Source: Rhodospirillaceae bacterium
Lineage (GTDB): Bacteria > Pseudomonadota > Alphaproteobacteria > Reyranellales > Reyranellaceae
NCBI GenBank assembly: GCA_009772935.1
Contig: WOUR01000020.1
Coordinates: forward strand, 1-64,000
Reading direction: 5' to 3'
Length of the DNA: 64,000 nt
The notes under the pieces were generated by a model that did no database searches, had not been told where the DNA came from, and worked only from the letters and a program-made list of their open reading frames with translations. Position 1 is the stretch's first letter, and every line of letters starts with the position of its first letter. Below, in pieces: positions 26,315 to 35,062 of this stretch. A program made the translations under genes and the position numbers.

Positions 26315-28498
26315 ATGACATTGTCGATCGCAGGCATTGGGAAGGCCAAGGCGGCGCCAGCGCGCAATCGCGTGCTCGACGTGCTGAGCCGGCCCGTGAG
26401 CAAGCGGCGCATGCTGGCCATCTGCGCCGCCCATATCGCGCTCGTCTGGGGCCTTGCCTTTCTGGTCGCCGAGCAGAACCACGAACTCTCGGTCGCGGGC
26501 TGGAAGACCTCAGCGGAGAATATCTCTCTCACCGTGGCGGCGCACGCAGCTCAGACCCAGGGCGCGGCAGACCTCGTCGCCAAGAGCATGGCCGACTGGA
26601 TCGATGAACGTCACATCGAGACCCCGGAGCAGTTCCGTCGGATCATGGGCGAGAGGCACTACTTCGAGGCGATGCGCGACCGCATCGTCGGCCAGCCGCA
26701 GATCGGCGTGGCGCTCATCATCGCGGTCAACGGCGACGTCGTTAACACGACACGGGTTTGGCCGCCCACCCCGATCAACGTCGCCGATCTCGAGTGGTTC
26801 AGGAAAGCGATGGAGCCGGCCGCCACCACGATTTCCCTGAGCCCAACGGCCATCGGACGGGCAAGCGGCAAGCCGCGCTTCTACGTCTCCCGCAAGGTCG
26901 TGTCGGCGAAAGGCGTGTTGCTCGGCGTGGTCGCCGTCGGCCTCGAGGCCGAGTTCTTCGCCGACTTCTACCGGCGCGTCGCGCTCGGCCCGGACAGCTG
27001 GCTCGCGCTGTTCCGAAGCGATGGCACCTTGCTGGCGACCAGCCTTCCCGACCAGCCGCTGGGCAAGCGCCTCGACAAGACGCTCCCCTACCGCTTGATC
27101 GAGGCCGGGCAAGCGGGCAGGGCCGTCCTCACCAAAGGTGCATTTCCCTACTATGCCGGTGCCAGTCCAACCCGGATCGTCGTCGCAACGAAAGTCGGGA
27201 CTTTTCCCGCATACGTCACCGTCGTCGTCGGTGAGAGTACCTTCCTGACACCCTGGCGCGACCGCAACCTTCTGATCTTCATCATCGCCACGCTCCTGAC
27301 GGTGCTGACGGTGGTGGCGAGCCTTGGCATTCTCCGCCTGATCGAGCGTTCGGCTGCCGCCGCCCGGGAAGCCTCACAGCGCCAGGTCCTCGCGGCGATC
27401 GTCGATACACCGCTGGCGCTCACCGCGGTCGTCGACCGGACCGGCAAAGTCATCCATGCCAATCCCTCGTTTCGCCGCCTCCTCGGTGCGAGCGCCGACG
27501 ATGACGTGTCGAATGCCCTGTTCAATCCCGCGCTCGAGGGAGTCGAGCCGCTGCTGTCGTTCGTCACGGGTGAGGCGCCCCTGGCCGAAGTCGATGTTCA
27601 GCTCGTGAAAGCCGGCGATCAGACGCGCCGGCTGCGCTTCTCGCTTTCGCGCCAGACCCTGCCTGACAGTGGCGAGAGCATCATCATGGTGGGACACGAC
27701 GAGACGCTCCGCCACCAGGCCGAGCACGCGATCGCCGTCTCCGGAAAGCTGGTGACGCTGGGCGAGATAACCACGGGCATCGCTCACGAGCTCAGCCAGC
27801 CGCTTAACGTCATTCGCATGGCCGCGCAGAATGCTCAGGCTGAAGCGGTCCCGGAACTGCAGCCCGCATCGGCTGACGATGGCGATTCCGAACCGCCGAT
27901 GCCGGTGATGTCGGATCGCGAATTCCGCGCCTTCGCCGTCACCAAGCTCAACCGCATCGTCGCGCAGGTCGACCGGGCCGCTTCGATCATCTCGCGCATG
28001 CGCATCTTCAGCCGCTCGACGCGCGAGGGGCCGCAGTCCTTCGACCTGCGCGACGCCTGTCGCGCTGCCGTCGCCCGCGTTGCGCAATCCTACCGCGACG
28101 CGGGGATCGTGCTGGAAGAGAAGCTCGGCGAAGAGCCTCTTGCCGTATCGGGACACCCGCCCTTGATGGAGCAGGTGCTGGTGAGCATCCTCACCAACGC
28201 CCGGAGTGCACTCGTCGACACGCTGGCGAAGAGCAAGACCGTCGTCGTGTCGGCGGGCCGCGGTGCCGGCGGCCGCGTCTGGGTACGGGTGGCGGACAAT
28301 GGGCCAGGCGTCCCCGAGGGCAACCGCGAACGCATCTTCGAGCCCTTTTTCACGACGAAGCCGGAGGGTCAGGGCGCCGGCCTCGGCCTGGCCGTGTCCT
28401 ACGGCATCGTCCGCGATGCAGGGGGCACGCTGACGCTGAAGCCGGGCGGACCAGGCGCCACGTTCGAGATCGACCTTCCGGGGAGCATTCCGTCGTGA
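26315..28498 (+). CDS. Membrane sensor histidine kinase (CHASE/dCache-type input, PAS, HisKA, ATPase)
   Basis: The protein has about 727 residues. The ATG at 26315 is chosen because the upstream 282 codons of the track ORF are antisense to the regulator gene. Helices lie at about 36-52 and 325-345 and bound an extracytoplasmic sensor of about 270 residues. A PAS-like unit follows ('VVDRTGKVIHANPSFRRLLG'), then HisKA 'ITTGIAHELSQPLNVIRMAAQNA' (phospho-His about 490) and an ATPase with 'TNARSAL' and 'GAGLGLAVSYGIV'. There is no receiver. Its stop overlaps the start of the phosphatase-like gene, so the two are coupled. Confidence 0.9.
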   Translation: MTLSIAGIGKAKAAPARNRVLDVLSRPVSKRRMLAICAAHIALVWGLAFLVAEQNHELSVAGWKTSAENISLTVAAHAAQTQGAADLVAKSMADWIDERHIETPEQFRRIMGERHYFEAMRDRIVGQPQIGVALIIAVNGDVVNTTRVWPPTPINVADLEWFRKAMEPAATTISLSPTAIGRASGKPRFYVSRKVVSAKGVLLGVVAVGLEAEFFADFYRRVALGPDSWLALFRSDGTLLATSLPDQPLGKRLDKTLPYRLIEAGQAGRAVLTKGAFPYYAGASPTRIVVATKVGTFPAYVTVVVGESTFLTPWRDRNLLIFIIATLLTVLTVVASLGILRLIERSAAAAREASQRQVLAAIVDTPLALTAVVDRTGKVIHANPSFRRLLGASADDDVSNALFNPALEGVEPLLSFVTGEAPLAEVDVQLVKAGDQTRRLRFSLSRQTLPDSGESIIMVGHDETLRHQAEHAIAVSGKLVTLGEITTGIAHELSQPLNVIRMAAQNAQAEAVPELQPASADDGDSEPPMPVMSDREFRAFAVTKLNRIVAQVDRAASIISRMRIFSRSTREGPQSFDLRDACRAAVARVAQSYRDAGIVLEEKLGEEPLAVSGHPPLMEQVLVSILTNARSALVDTLAKSKTVVVSAGRGAGGRVWVRVADNGPGVPEGNRERIFEPFFTTKPEGQGAGLGLAVSYGIVRDAGGTLTLKPGGPGATFEIDLPGSIPS

Positions 28499-28995
28499 GC
28501 ATCGGGGTTCTGTTCGTCTCAACGGGCGGCATCTGCCGTGCGCCGATGGCGGCAGGCGTCTTCCGCACCTTCGCCTCGCGGGGCCGGATCGAGGACATGT
28601 TCGACGTCGCCGCGGCCGGCACCTTCGACGGCCATGCGGGCGAGCCACCCTCGTTGCTGGCGTTCGAGGTCGCCCAGCGCCGCGGCTATGCCGTGCCGCC
28701 GACACCTGTGAGGGTGCTGCGGCAGGAGGACCTGTCTCGTTACGATCATCTGATCGCGATGGACCGAAGCACCCTGGCCGCCTTGCGCTGGATGGCGCCG
28801 AGCGGCCGCACCGACGTGCCACAACTTCTGATGCGCCATGTCCCCCAGGCGGCTGCCATCGACGTCATCGACCCGTATGGCGGCACCACCGAGGACTATG
28901 AGCGGGCGCTCCGACTGATCGAAAAAGGGTGCGCCGCCCTGATGGTGAACATCGTCTCGAAGGCCACCCCGTCCTTGGCGGGGAAGATGCCGTAG
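28495..28995 (+). CDS. Low-molecular-weight protein tyrosine phosphatase homologue with Ser in place of the catalytic Cys
   Basis: This 166-residue protein starts at a GTG overlapping the kinase stop (GTGA). The family fold is clear: the N-terminal P-loop, 'YDHLIAMDRST', and the general-acid loop 'DPYGGTTEDYERAL'. In active enzymes the loop reads C-x5-R (for example VCLGNICRSP); here it reads 'FVSTGGICRAP', so the nucleophilic Cys is Ser while the P-loop Arg and the Asp are kept. The codon is TCA, so a single-base miscall is possible. A Ser at this position normally abolishes catalysis but preserves phospho-ligand binding, which suggests a pseudophosphatase or sensor coupled to the kinase. 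Confidence 0.85.
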   Translation: MSIGVLFVSTGGICRAPMAAGVFRTFASRGRIEDMFDVAAAGTFDGHAGEPPSLLAFEVAQRRGYAVPPTPVRVLRQEDLSRYDHLIAMDRSTLAALRWMAPSGRTDVPQLLMRHVPQAAAIDVIDPYGGTTEDYERALRLIEKGCAALMVNIVSKATPSLAGKMP

Positions 28996-28998
28996 GCG

Positions 28999-31707
28999 TT
29001 ACGGACGCTGCGTCGGTCCACCGCTCTTCGCTGTTTCCGCCTCCGTAAGCGCCTTCCTGACGACGCGCGCAAGCTCGGCCTTGCGGAACGGCTTGGACAG
29101 CAGAATCTGCCCGGGCGGGGACAGTCCGGTCGCCGCGATCGTACCCTCCGGATAGCCCGACATCAGCACGACCGGCAAGCCGGGGCACAAACGCCTCGCT
29201 TCGTCGGCGAGGATGTCGCCGCTGACGGGCCCGGGCATGACGACGTCCGTCAGCAGAAGATCGAAGGCATCGACGTCGCGGCGCAGGATCGACAGCGCCT
29301 CGGAGCCACTGCCGGCCTCGGTCACATGGTAGCCCAAGCTTTCGAGTTGGGAGACGACGAGTACGCGAACCGAGGCCTCGTCCTCCACCACGAGGATACG
29401 CTCGGAACCACCCGGGAGGTCCTCGCTGCCGCCCCCCGGCTTTGCCTGCATCTCCTTCTGGTCGGCGACCGGAAACAACAGGCGCACCGTCGTGCCGTGA
29501 CCGGCGGCCGGCGCCGGCACGCTCTCGATCTCGATCAGCCCCTTAGACTGCTTCACGAAGCCGTAGACCATGCTCAACCCGAGGCCCGACCCGCGCCCGG
29601 CCTCCTTGGTCGTGAAGAAGGGTTCGAAGACCCGCTCCCGGACCTCCGGGGTCATACCCGTGCCGGTGTCGCTGACCGAAAGCACAACGTATTCGGCCTC
29701 GCTCCCGTCAGCCGAGGTCCGCGTCTCGCGCCGCGTCGCGACCGTGAGGGTGCCCCCGGCCGGCATCGCGTCTCGCCCGTTCAGGCAGATGTTCAGGAAG
29801 GCGGTTTCGAGCTGGGATCGGTCCGTGAAGATGCCCGGCAATCCGGGTTCCAGCATAGTCTCGAAGGCGACATGCTCGCCGAGCGTCCGTGCCAGCAGTT
29901 CGGAGGTCGTGGTCACCAGGCCGGCGATGTCGAATCGTTCGGGCCGCAGCGTCTGCCGGCGCGAGAAGGCGAGCAGTTGATGCGTCAGCTTGGCGGCACG
30001 GGCCGCTGCACCGTTGATCCGCTTGAGATGCTCGACGGCGAGATCGAGCGTCGCCCTGCCCTCCTCCATCTCCTCGATGACGGCATCGGCGTTCGCCATG
30101 ATCACCATGAGGATGTTGTTGAAGTCGTGGGCGACGCCGCCCGTCAGCTGGCCGATCGCTTCGAGCTTCTGGGATTGCCGCGCGGCCTCCTCACGGGCCT
30201 TCTGCTCCGTGATGTCCATGCCGCTCCCGACCAGGCGCACTGCGCGACCCTGCGCGTTGCGGATGACCTTTCCTTGCACCGACATGGTTCCGTAGGTTCC
30301 GTCGGCCCGCAGGAGGCGATACTCCTCGCGCCAGTGATTGCCGCCACCGCGGATGACGGCCCGCACCCCCTCCAGCACCTTCGACAGGTCGTCCGGATGG
30401 ATTCGCCTGCGCGAGAGATCGGTGGCATCCTCCGTCTCTTCGGGCTGATAACCGTAAGTTGCCGCGGAGAGGCCGCTGCGCCACACCGTGTTTTCCGCGA
30501 GGTTCAAGTCCCATACGAAATCGGAAGTCATCGAGGCGATGATCCGCGACCGCTCCTCGCTCACCGCCAGCGCGTCCTGCGCTTCCTTGTGCCTCGTGAT
30601 GTCCCGGATGATGGCCGTGTAGTGCGTCAGGCGACCCTGCAGATCCCGGATCGGCGTCAGGCTGACCTCGGCCCAGTACTTCCTTCCATCACGGGCCTGG
30701 TGCAGCAACTGCGCCGTCGTCGGCCTCCCCTCTTCCAACGCATTGAGGAGCTGCGCCGCTGCCGCCGGATCCGTATCGGGGCCGTGCAGCAGTTCGGCCG
30801 GCGTGTGACCCAACGCCTCGGAAGCGGCATAGCCGGTCTGCCGGGTGAAGGCTTCGTTCACGTAGGCGATGCGATGCTTTCGCCGGTCTTCGATTCGATA
30901 TTCGGTGATGACCACCATGTCGTCGAGATGCGAGACCGCGGCTTCGAGGAGGCTGTGATCCCGCTCCGCGGTCAGGTCACGGCCGACGGCGCAGTAGCCC
31001 CCGCCGGCCACGCGGGCGAACCGCATGGCGACGGGCACTTCGTGACCATCGCCGTGCAGCATCGACGTCTCGATCGTATCGGCCGCCACGCCGTCGCGCG
31101 TCAGGATGCGGCCCAGGCGCCCCTCGAAGGCAGCGCGGGCGGCGGGAGCGACCAGCACCGAGACAGGCTTTCCCGACAGCCCGGCCGGGTCGAGGCCGAG
31201 CACGTTCCGGAACTGCGCGCCCGCATCGGTGACGTGACCCGAATCGTCCAGGGCGAGCACGAGGTCGGGCGAGGCGTCGACGATCCGCTGATAGCGGTCG
31301 CGCGCCTGTTCGGCCTCGCGCGCGCTGTTGGCCAGCCGCCTGGCCAGGTCGATGCGGTCCGATTCGGCCGCCGGAAGCCAGCGCCAGAGGACCAGGAAGA
31401 GGATGAGGCCGCCAGCAAGCAGGTTCACCAGCCTCGGCAGTACGACGAGCGTGGGCGCTTCGAGCAGCACCTTGAATTGTGAGGGCAGGACGCCGTAGAC
31501 GGCGTTCCAGTACGCGCCGAAATAGGCGTTCTCGAACAGCGTGCGGAACGCGTCGATCGACAGCACGACCACGAGCACGAAGAAAAGCCTGTTGACGTCG
31601 GGGGGCCGCCGCAAGCGGGCGAGCAGCACGCCCAGCACGACAGCCCAGAGCACCACGCCGATGCCGTAGGTGGCGGGTACGACGAACCTCTCGAGCCCAT
31701 GCAGCAT
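28999..31707 (-). CDS. Membrane-anchored PAS hybrid histidine kinase with C-terminal receiver
   Basis: The protein has about 902 residues. The ATG at 31707 (MLHGLERFVVPATYGIG) has a GGGAGG ribosome-binding site; the longer track ORF to 31863 lacks one. Three hydrophobic segments fill the first 115 residues, followed by about three PAS units ('ASPDLVLALDDSGHVTDAG', 'DDMVVITEYRIEDRRKHRIAYVNEAF', 'TSDFVWDLNLAENTVWR'). HisKA is 'LTGGVAHDFNNILMVIMAN', then the ATPase ('SGLGLSMVYGF') and a receiver ('LLLTDVVMPGP', 'LLSKPF'). The kinase core closely resembles the hybrid kinase at 18573, so the two are probably paralogues. It is convergent with the phosphatase-like gene. Confidence 0.92.
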   Translation of the reverse strand: MLHGLERFVVPATYGIGVVLWAVVLGVLLARLRRPPDVNRLFFVLVVVLSIDAFRTLFENAYFGAYWNAVYGVLPSQFKVLLEAPTLVVLPRLVNLLAGGLILFLVLWRWLPAAESDRIDLARRLANSAREAEQARDRYQRIVDASPDLVLALDDSGHVTDAGAQFRNVLGLDPAGLSGKPVSVLVAPAARAAFEGRLGRILTRDGVAADTIETSMLHGDGHEVPVAMRFARVAGGGYCAVGRDLTAERDHSLLEAAVSHLDDMVVITEYRIEDRRKHRIAYVNEAFTRQTGYAASEALGHTPAELLHGPDTDPAAAAQLLNALEEGRPTTAQLLHQARDGRKYWAEVSLTPIRDLQGRLTHYTAIIRDITRHKEAQDALAVSEERSRIIASMTSDFVWDLNLAENTVWRSGLSAATYGYQPEETEDATDLSRRRIHPDDLSKVLEGVRAVIRGGGNHWREEYRLLRADGTYGTMSVQGKVIRNAQGRAVRLVGSGMDITEQKAREEAARQSQKLEAIGQLTGGVAHDFNNILMVIMANADAVIEEMEEGRATLDLAVEHLKRINGAAARAAKLTHQLLAFSRRQTLRPERFDIAGLVTTTSELLARTLGEHVAFETMLEPGLPGIFTDRSQLETAFLNICLNGRDAMPAGGTLTVATRRETRTSADGSEAEYVVLSVSDTGTGMTPEVRERVFEPFFTTKEAGRGSGLGLSMVYGFVKQSKGLIEIESVPAPAAGHGTTVRLLFPVADQKEMQAKPGGGSEDLPGGSERILVVEDEASVRVLVVSQLESLGYHVTEAGSGSEALSILRRDVDAFDLLLTDVVMPGPVSGDILADEARRLCPGLPVVLMSGYPEGTIAATGLSPPGQILLSKPFRKAELARVVRKALTEAETAKSGGPTQRP

Positions 31708-31968
31708 GGGGGCCTCCCGGCCTATTGGTTCATTGATTACCGCCGATAGTACAAGGTCCCGCGCAACAAAGCGCGCGGCAAATGAAAATAGAACCGTCGC
31801 TGTACATGACGGGGCAATTCCCGCAACCACGATGCTGCAGGTCTTGCTCGCGGGTTCGTCCACAGCGGAGCAGCTACCCGCCTCGATATCCGTCCCTTTC
31901 GACGCCGCCTTCTGCAGGCTGAAGGGCGGCGTCGGCGAGCACGGCTCCCTTGTATTTCCGAGCCCTTG

Positions 31969-33411
31969 TCAGACCACCCGGAAGTTCCTGAACTGCCAGG
32001 GGTCGGACTTGTCGAGATCCTCGGGGAAGAGTTCGCCGCGGCCCTGCAGCGGGGTCCAGTCGCTGTACTTGCCGACGACCGGGCCGAGATAGGGCATGCA
32101 GATCTCGAGGTTGCGCTGGAAGTCCATCTCGTCGGCCTCGACGATGCCCTCGTTCGGGTTCTCCAGCGCCCAGACGATGCCGGAGAGCACCGGCGCCACG
32201 ACCTGGATCGAGGTCGCGTTGTTGTAGGGCGCGAGCTTGCGCGCCTCGTGGATGTCGATCTGCGAGCCGTACCAGTAGGCGCCCTTCTTGTGGCCCATCA
32301 GCAACACGCCGAGTTCGTCGCGGCCCGAGGTGACCTCGTCGACGATCAGGCGCTGGCGCTTCTGCTGCTTCAGATTCTTACCCGCCAGTTCGTGCATCGA
32401 CATGATCGCCTGGTCGCACGGGTGATAGGCATAGTGCACCGTCGGGCGATAGACGGCCTTCTTGCCGTCATGCACCGTCAGGTAGTCGGCGATCGAGATC
32501 GATTCGTTGTGGGTGATGATGTAGCCGTGGAAAGGTCCCTCGATCGGCGTCCAGGTGCGCACCTGGGTGAGCAGGCCCGGACGATTGAGGTAGATCGCGG
32601 CGTCGCAGCCGAAGGTGTGGCGCTTGCCGTCGGGCGGGAGCGCCTTCTCGTGCGTGCCCCAGCCCATCTCGGCTGGCTGTCCGCCCTCGGAGACGAAGCC
32701 GTCGATTGACCAGGTGTTGACGAACTCGCCCACCTCCTTCGGCTTGGGAGAGACCTGCGTGTCGCGCTCGGCGATGTGGATCACCTTCACGCCCAGGCGC
32801 TGGGCGAGCTTGCCCCAGCCCTCGCGCGTGGCAGGCACAGCCGTCTTCACGCCGGTGTCGCGCGCGACGTTCATCAGGGCCTGCTTGGTGAAGTGCGAGA
32901 CGAGGCCCGGATTGGCGCCATGGGCGACCACCGCCGTCGTCCCGCCCTTGTGGCGGGACTTGAGCTTCATCATCGTGTCGCGCAGCGCGTAGTTCGAGCG
33001 ACGCGAGACCGACAGGTTGGGATCGGAATAGCCGCCCGGCCAGGGCTCGATGCAGGTGTCGAGGTAGAGCACGCCCTTCTTCTGGCAGAGCTCGATCAGT
33101 GCGGTCGACGCAACCTCGACCGAGAGGTTGACCAGGAAGTCGCCCTGGCCCAGCCGGTTGTCGAGGGTCGACCGGAGGTTTGATTCGGTCAGCCGCTTCT
33201 CGACGAATTCGACGCCGAAGCGCTCGGCCTCGTCCTCGCCGCCGCGCATGTCGTCGGTGATGATGGTGATCTGCTCGGGCTTGATGCCGATGTGGCGGAG
33301 GATCAGAGGCAGCACGCCCTGACCGATCGAGCCGAAGCCCACCATGACCATGCGGCCATGGAAATCGAGGTACTTCTTCGTCGAGGGCTTGCGTGCAGTC
33401 TTCTTCGCCAT
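31969..33411 (-). CDS. hss: Homospermidine synthase
   Basis: This 480-residue cytosolic enzyme makes homospermidine from putrescine in an NAD+-dependent reaction, a hallmark polyamine route of alphaproteobacteria. The Rossmann motif 'MVGFGSIGQGVLPLILRH' (about 23-40) is intact, and stretches such as 'YLDTCIEPWPGGY', 'GANPGLVSHFTKQAL' and 'HYAYHPCDQAIMSMHEL' are characteristic. The length matches the family. It follows odc on the same strand, with a hairpin terminator between them, so it may have partly independent expression. Confidence 0.95.
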   Translation of the reverse strand: MAKKTARKPSTKKYLDFHGRMVMVGFGSIGQGVLPLILRHIGIKPEQITIITDDMRGGEDEAERFGVEFVEKRLTESNLRSTLDNRLGQGDFLVNLSVEVASTALIELCQKKGVLYLDTCIEPWPGGYSDPNLSVSRRSNYALRDTMMKLKSRHKGGTTAVVAHGANPGLVSHFTKQALMNVARDTGVKTAVPATREGWGKLAQRLGVKVIHIAERDTQVSPKPKEVGEFVNTWSIDGFVSEGGQPAEMGWGTHEKALPPDGKRHTFGCDAAIYLNRPGLLTQVRTWTPIEGPFHGYIITHNESISIADYLTVHDGKKAVYRPTVHYAYHPCDQAIMSMHELAGKNLKQQKRQRLIVDEVTSGRDELGVLLMGHKKGAYWYGSQIDIHEARKLAPYNNATSIQVVAPVLSGIVWALENPNEGIVEADEMDFQRNLEICMPYLGPVVGKYSDWTPLQGRGELFPEDLDKSDPWQFRNFRVV

Positions 33412-33444
33412 GTCAGCGTCCCCGTTCCTTCATTCAGCAGCCAG

Positions 33445-33479
33445 TAAAAACAGCAACGGGGCCTTTCTCAAGGCCCCGT
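33445..33479 (-). terminator. Intrinsic terminator between odc and hss
   Basis: A perfect 10-bp stem ACGGGGCCTT/AAGGCCCCGT (33456-33479, loop TCTC) is followed on the minus strand by a run of five T (33446-33450) a few bases later. It lies just beyond the odc stop codon and upstream of hss, so it should end or attenuate odc transcripts before hss. Confidence 0.8.
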
Positions 33480-33506
33480 CGTTCCGTACGCCCGAATTGT
33501 GTCAGT

Positions 33507-34637
33507 TCAGATGCAGACCGCCTTGAGCGGCGCGAAGCCATTGAACGCGACCGAGGAGTAGGTCGTCGTGTAGGCGCCGGTCGAGAGAATCTCGACCTTG
33601 TCGCCCGGCTTCAGGGACAGAGGCATTTTGTACTCCGTCTTTTCATAGAGGATGTCGGCGGAGTCGCAGGTCGGGCCGGCGAGCACCACCGGACCCATGC
33701 GCGTGCCCTCGCCGGGCGTACGCAGGCGGTACTTGATGCTCTCGTCCATCGTCTCGGCCAGGCCGGAGAACTTGCCGATGTCGAGGTAGACCCAGCGCTT
33801 GCGGTCGCCCGACGCCTTGCGCGAGACCAGCACGACCTCGCTCTGGATCACGCCGGCGTCGCCCACCATCGAACGGCCCGGCTCGAGGATGACCTCGGGC
33901 ATGCGGTTGCCGAAGTGGCGCACCAGCGCGCGGGTGACGGCCTCGCAATAGGCCTCGAGGCCGCTCACCTCGGCGCGGTAGCGCGCCGGGAAGCCGCCGC
34001 CCAGGTTGACCATGCGCAGGTCCACGCCGGCCTCGGCCAGCGCGAAGAACATCTGCGAGACCTGGCCCAGTGCCTTGTCCCACTGGTCGAGATCGGTCTG
34101 CTGGCTTCCGACATGGAAGGAGATCCCGTAGGCGTCGAGGCCCCAGTCCTGCGCCTTGCGCAGCAGGTCCTTGGCCATCTCGGGCGCGCAGCCGAACTTC
34201 TTGCTGAGCGGCCATTCGGCGCCGCCGCAATCGACCAGCACGCGGCAGAACACGCGGGCGCCCGGCGCCACGCGGGCGAGCTTCTGCAGCTCCGCCTCGC
34301 TGTCGAAGGCGAACAGGCGCACGCCCTGCTGATAGGCCCAGGCGATGTCCTTTTCCTTCTTGATCGTGTTGCCGAAGGAGACGCGGTCCATCGAGACGCC
34401 GGTCGCCTGGATCATCTCGATCTCGCCGCGGCTCGCGGTGTCGAACTTGGACCCTGCCGACGCCAGACGAGCCAGCACCTGTGCGGCCGGGTTGGCCTTC
34501 ACGGCGTAGAAAATGTGCGCCGTCGGCAGCAGCTCGCGCATGCGCCGGAAGTTGCTCTCGACCACGTCGAGGTCGATCACCAGGCACGGCGTCTCGGGCT
34601 GCTGCTCGCGGAGGTAACGGAAAATACGCTCGGTCAT
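33507..34637 (-). CDS. odc: Ornithine decarboxylase (type III fold, PLP-dependent)
   Basis: This 376-residue alanine-racemase-fold decarboxylase begins MTERIFRYLREQQPETP. The PLP-lysine motif 'IFYAVKANP' is at about 45-53, the PLP-phosphate Gly-rich loop appears in 'VNLGGGFPARY', and the catalytic 'GPTCDSADIL' near the C-terminus supplies the active-site Cys at the dimer interface. It converts ornithine to putrescine, which hss then uses. Lysine activity is possible, as some alphaproteobacterial homologues are bifunctional. The upstream leader of about 200 bases contains a short ORF and hairpins that may regulate it. Confidence 0.92.
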   Translation of the reverse strand: MTERIFRYLREQQPETPCLVIDLDVVESNFRRMRELLPTAHIFYAVKANPAAQVLARLASAGSKFDTASRGEIEMIQATGVSMDRVSFGNTIKKEKDIAWAYQQGVRLFAFDSEAELQKLARVAPGARVFCRVLVDCGGAEWPLSKKFGCAPEMAKDLLRKAQDWGLDAYGISFHVGSQQTDLDQWDKALGQVSQMFFALAEAGVDLRMVNLGGGFPARYRAEVSGLEAYCEAVTRALVRHFGNRMPEVILEPGRSMVGDAGVIQSEVVLVSRKASGDRKRWVYLDIGKFSGLAETMDESIKYRLRTPGEGTRMGPVVLAGPTCDSADILYEKTEYKMPLSLKPGDKVEILSTGAYTTTYSSVAFNGFAPLKAVCI

Positions 34638-35062
34638 CGCTGGGGGGTTCCCCGTAGGATAGTCAGTCTGTCGGAAGAGATCGAACGACGACGTACGGCG
34701 CCAAGCGTGGCGCGATACGTCAGCCGATACTCGACTGAGCTAAGATCCGTTTGTGCGGCTGAGCGAGGAAGGAGGCCCGAACGAGGGTCGGGCAAAGGAC
34801 ATAATAGCGGGGTACGCGCCCCGCGCGGTAAGCAACCATCTAGAAGCTCCTTCCCGGACCCGGCCCTCATCGCCCGAAAGCAAATTGGCCGGCACTGCCA
34901 AAAAGAACACTTTCCGTCGTTGCGTAACCACAGAGGGCCAGCGGCACGTGCGTTGGGCGTCTTGTATGGGTGCTATCTACAACTAATCGACATGGTTACA
35001 AGCGGAATCTGTCCCGCCTCGACAATTTCGACCGCTCATGACGCCGGCACGACAGGCTCGCG
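34638..35062. other. 425-base gap between odc and the MFS gene
   Basis: The odc-proximal part (to about 34860) holds the structured leader and short ORF described separately. The remainder, about 34860-35062, should contain the odc promoter and the 3' end of the ceramide-operon transcript. I see no further gene. The reading frames listed by the track here (34634-34870, 34740-34931, 34753-34986) lack domains, and the first two overlap the structured leader. Confidence 0.5.
34720..34839 (-). CDS. Candidate 39-residue leader peptide ORF upstream of odc
   Basis: This ORF is absent from the supplied track. An AAGGAG ribosome-binding site lies 7 bases before an ATG at 34839; the product begins MVAYRAGRVPRYYVLCP, is rich in Arg, Tyr and Ser, and stops with TGA at 34720-34722. 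Three hairpins overlap or abut it: GCGGGG/CCCCGC (34807-34824), GCCCGA/TCGGGC (34775-34793), and a two-part stem ACGTA+GCGCCA / TGGCGC+TACGT (34691-34720) that begins exactly at the stop codon. This layout fits translation-dependent attenuation. A leader peptide controls speF in enterobacteria, and a 'speF' RNA motif is described upstream of alphaproteobacterial ornithine decarboxylase genes; whether this is that motif I cannot test. Confidence 0.5.
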   Translation of the reverse strand: MVAYRAGRVPRYYVLCPTLVRASFLAQPHKRILAQSSIG

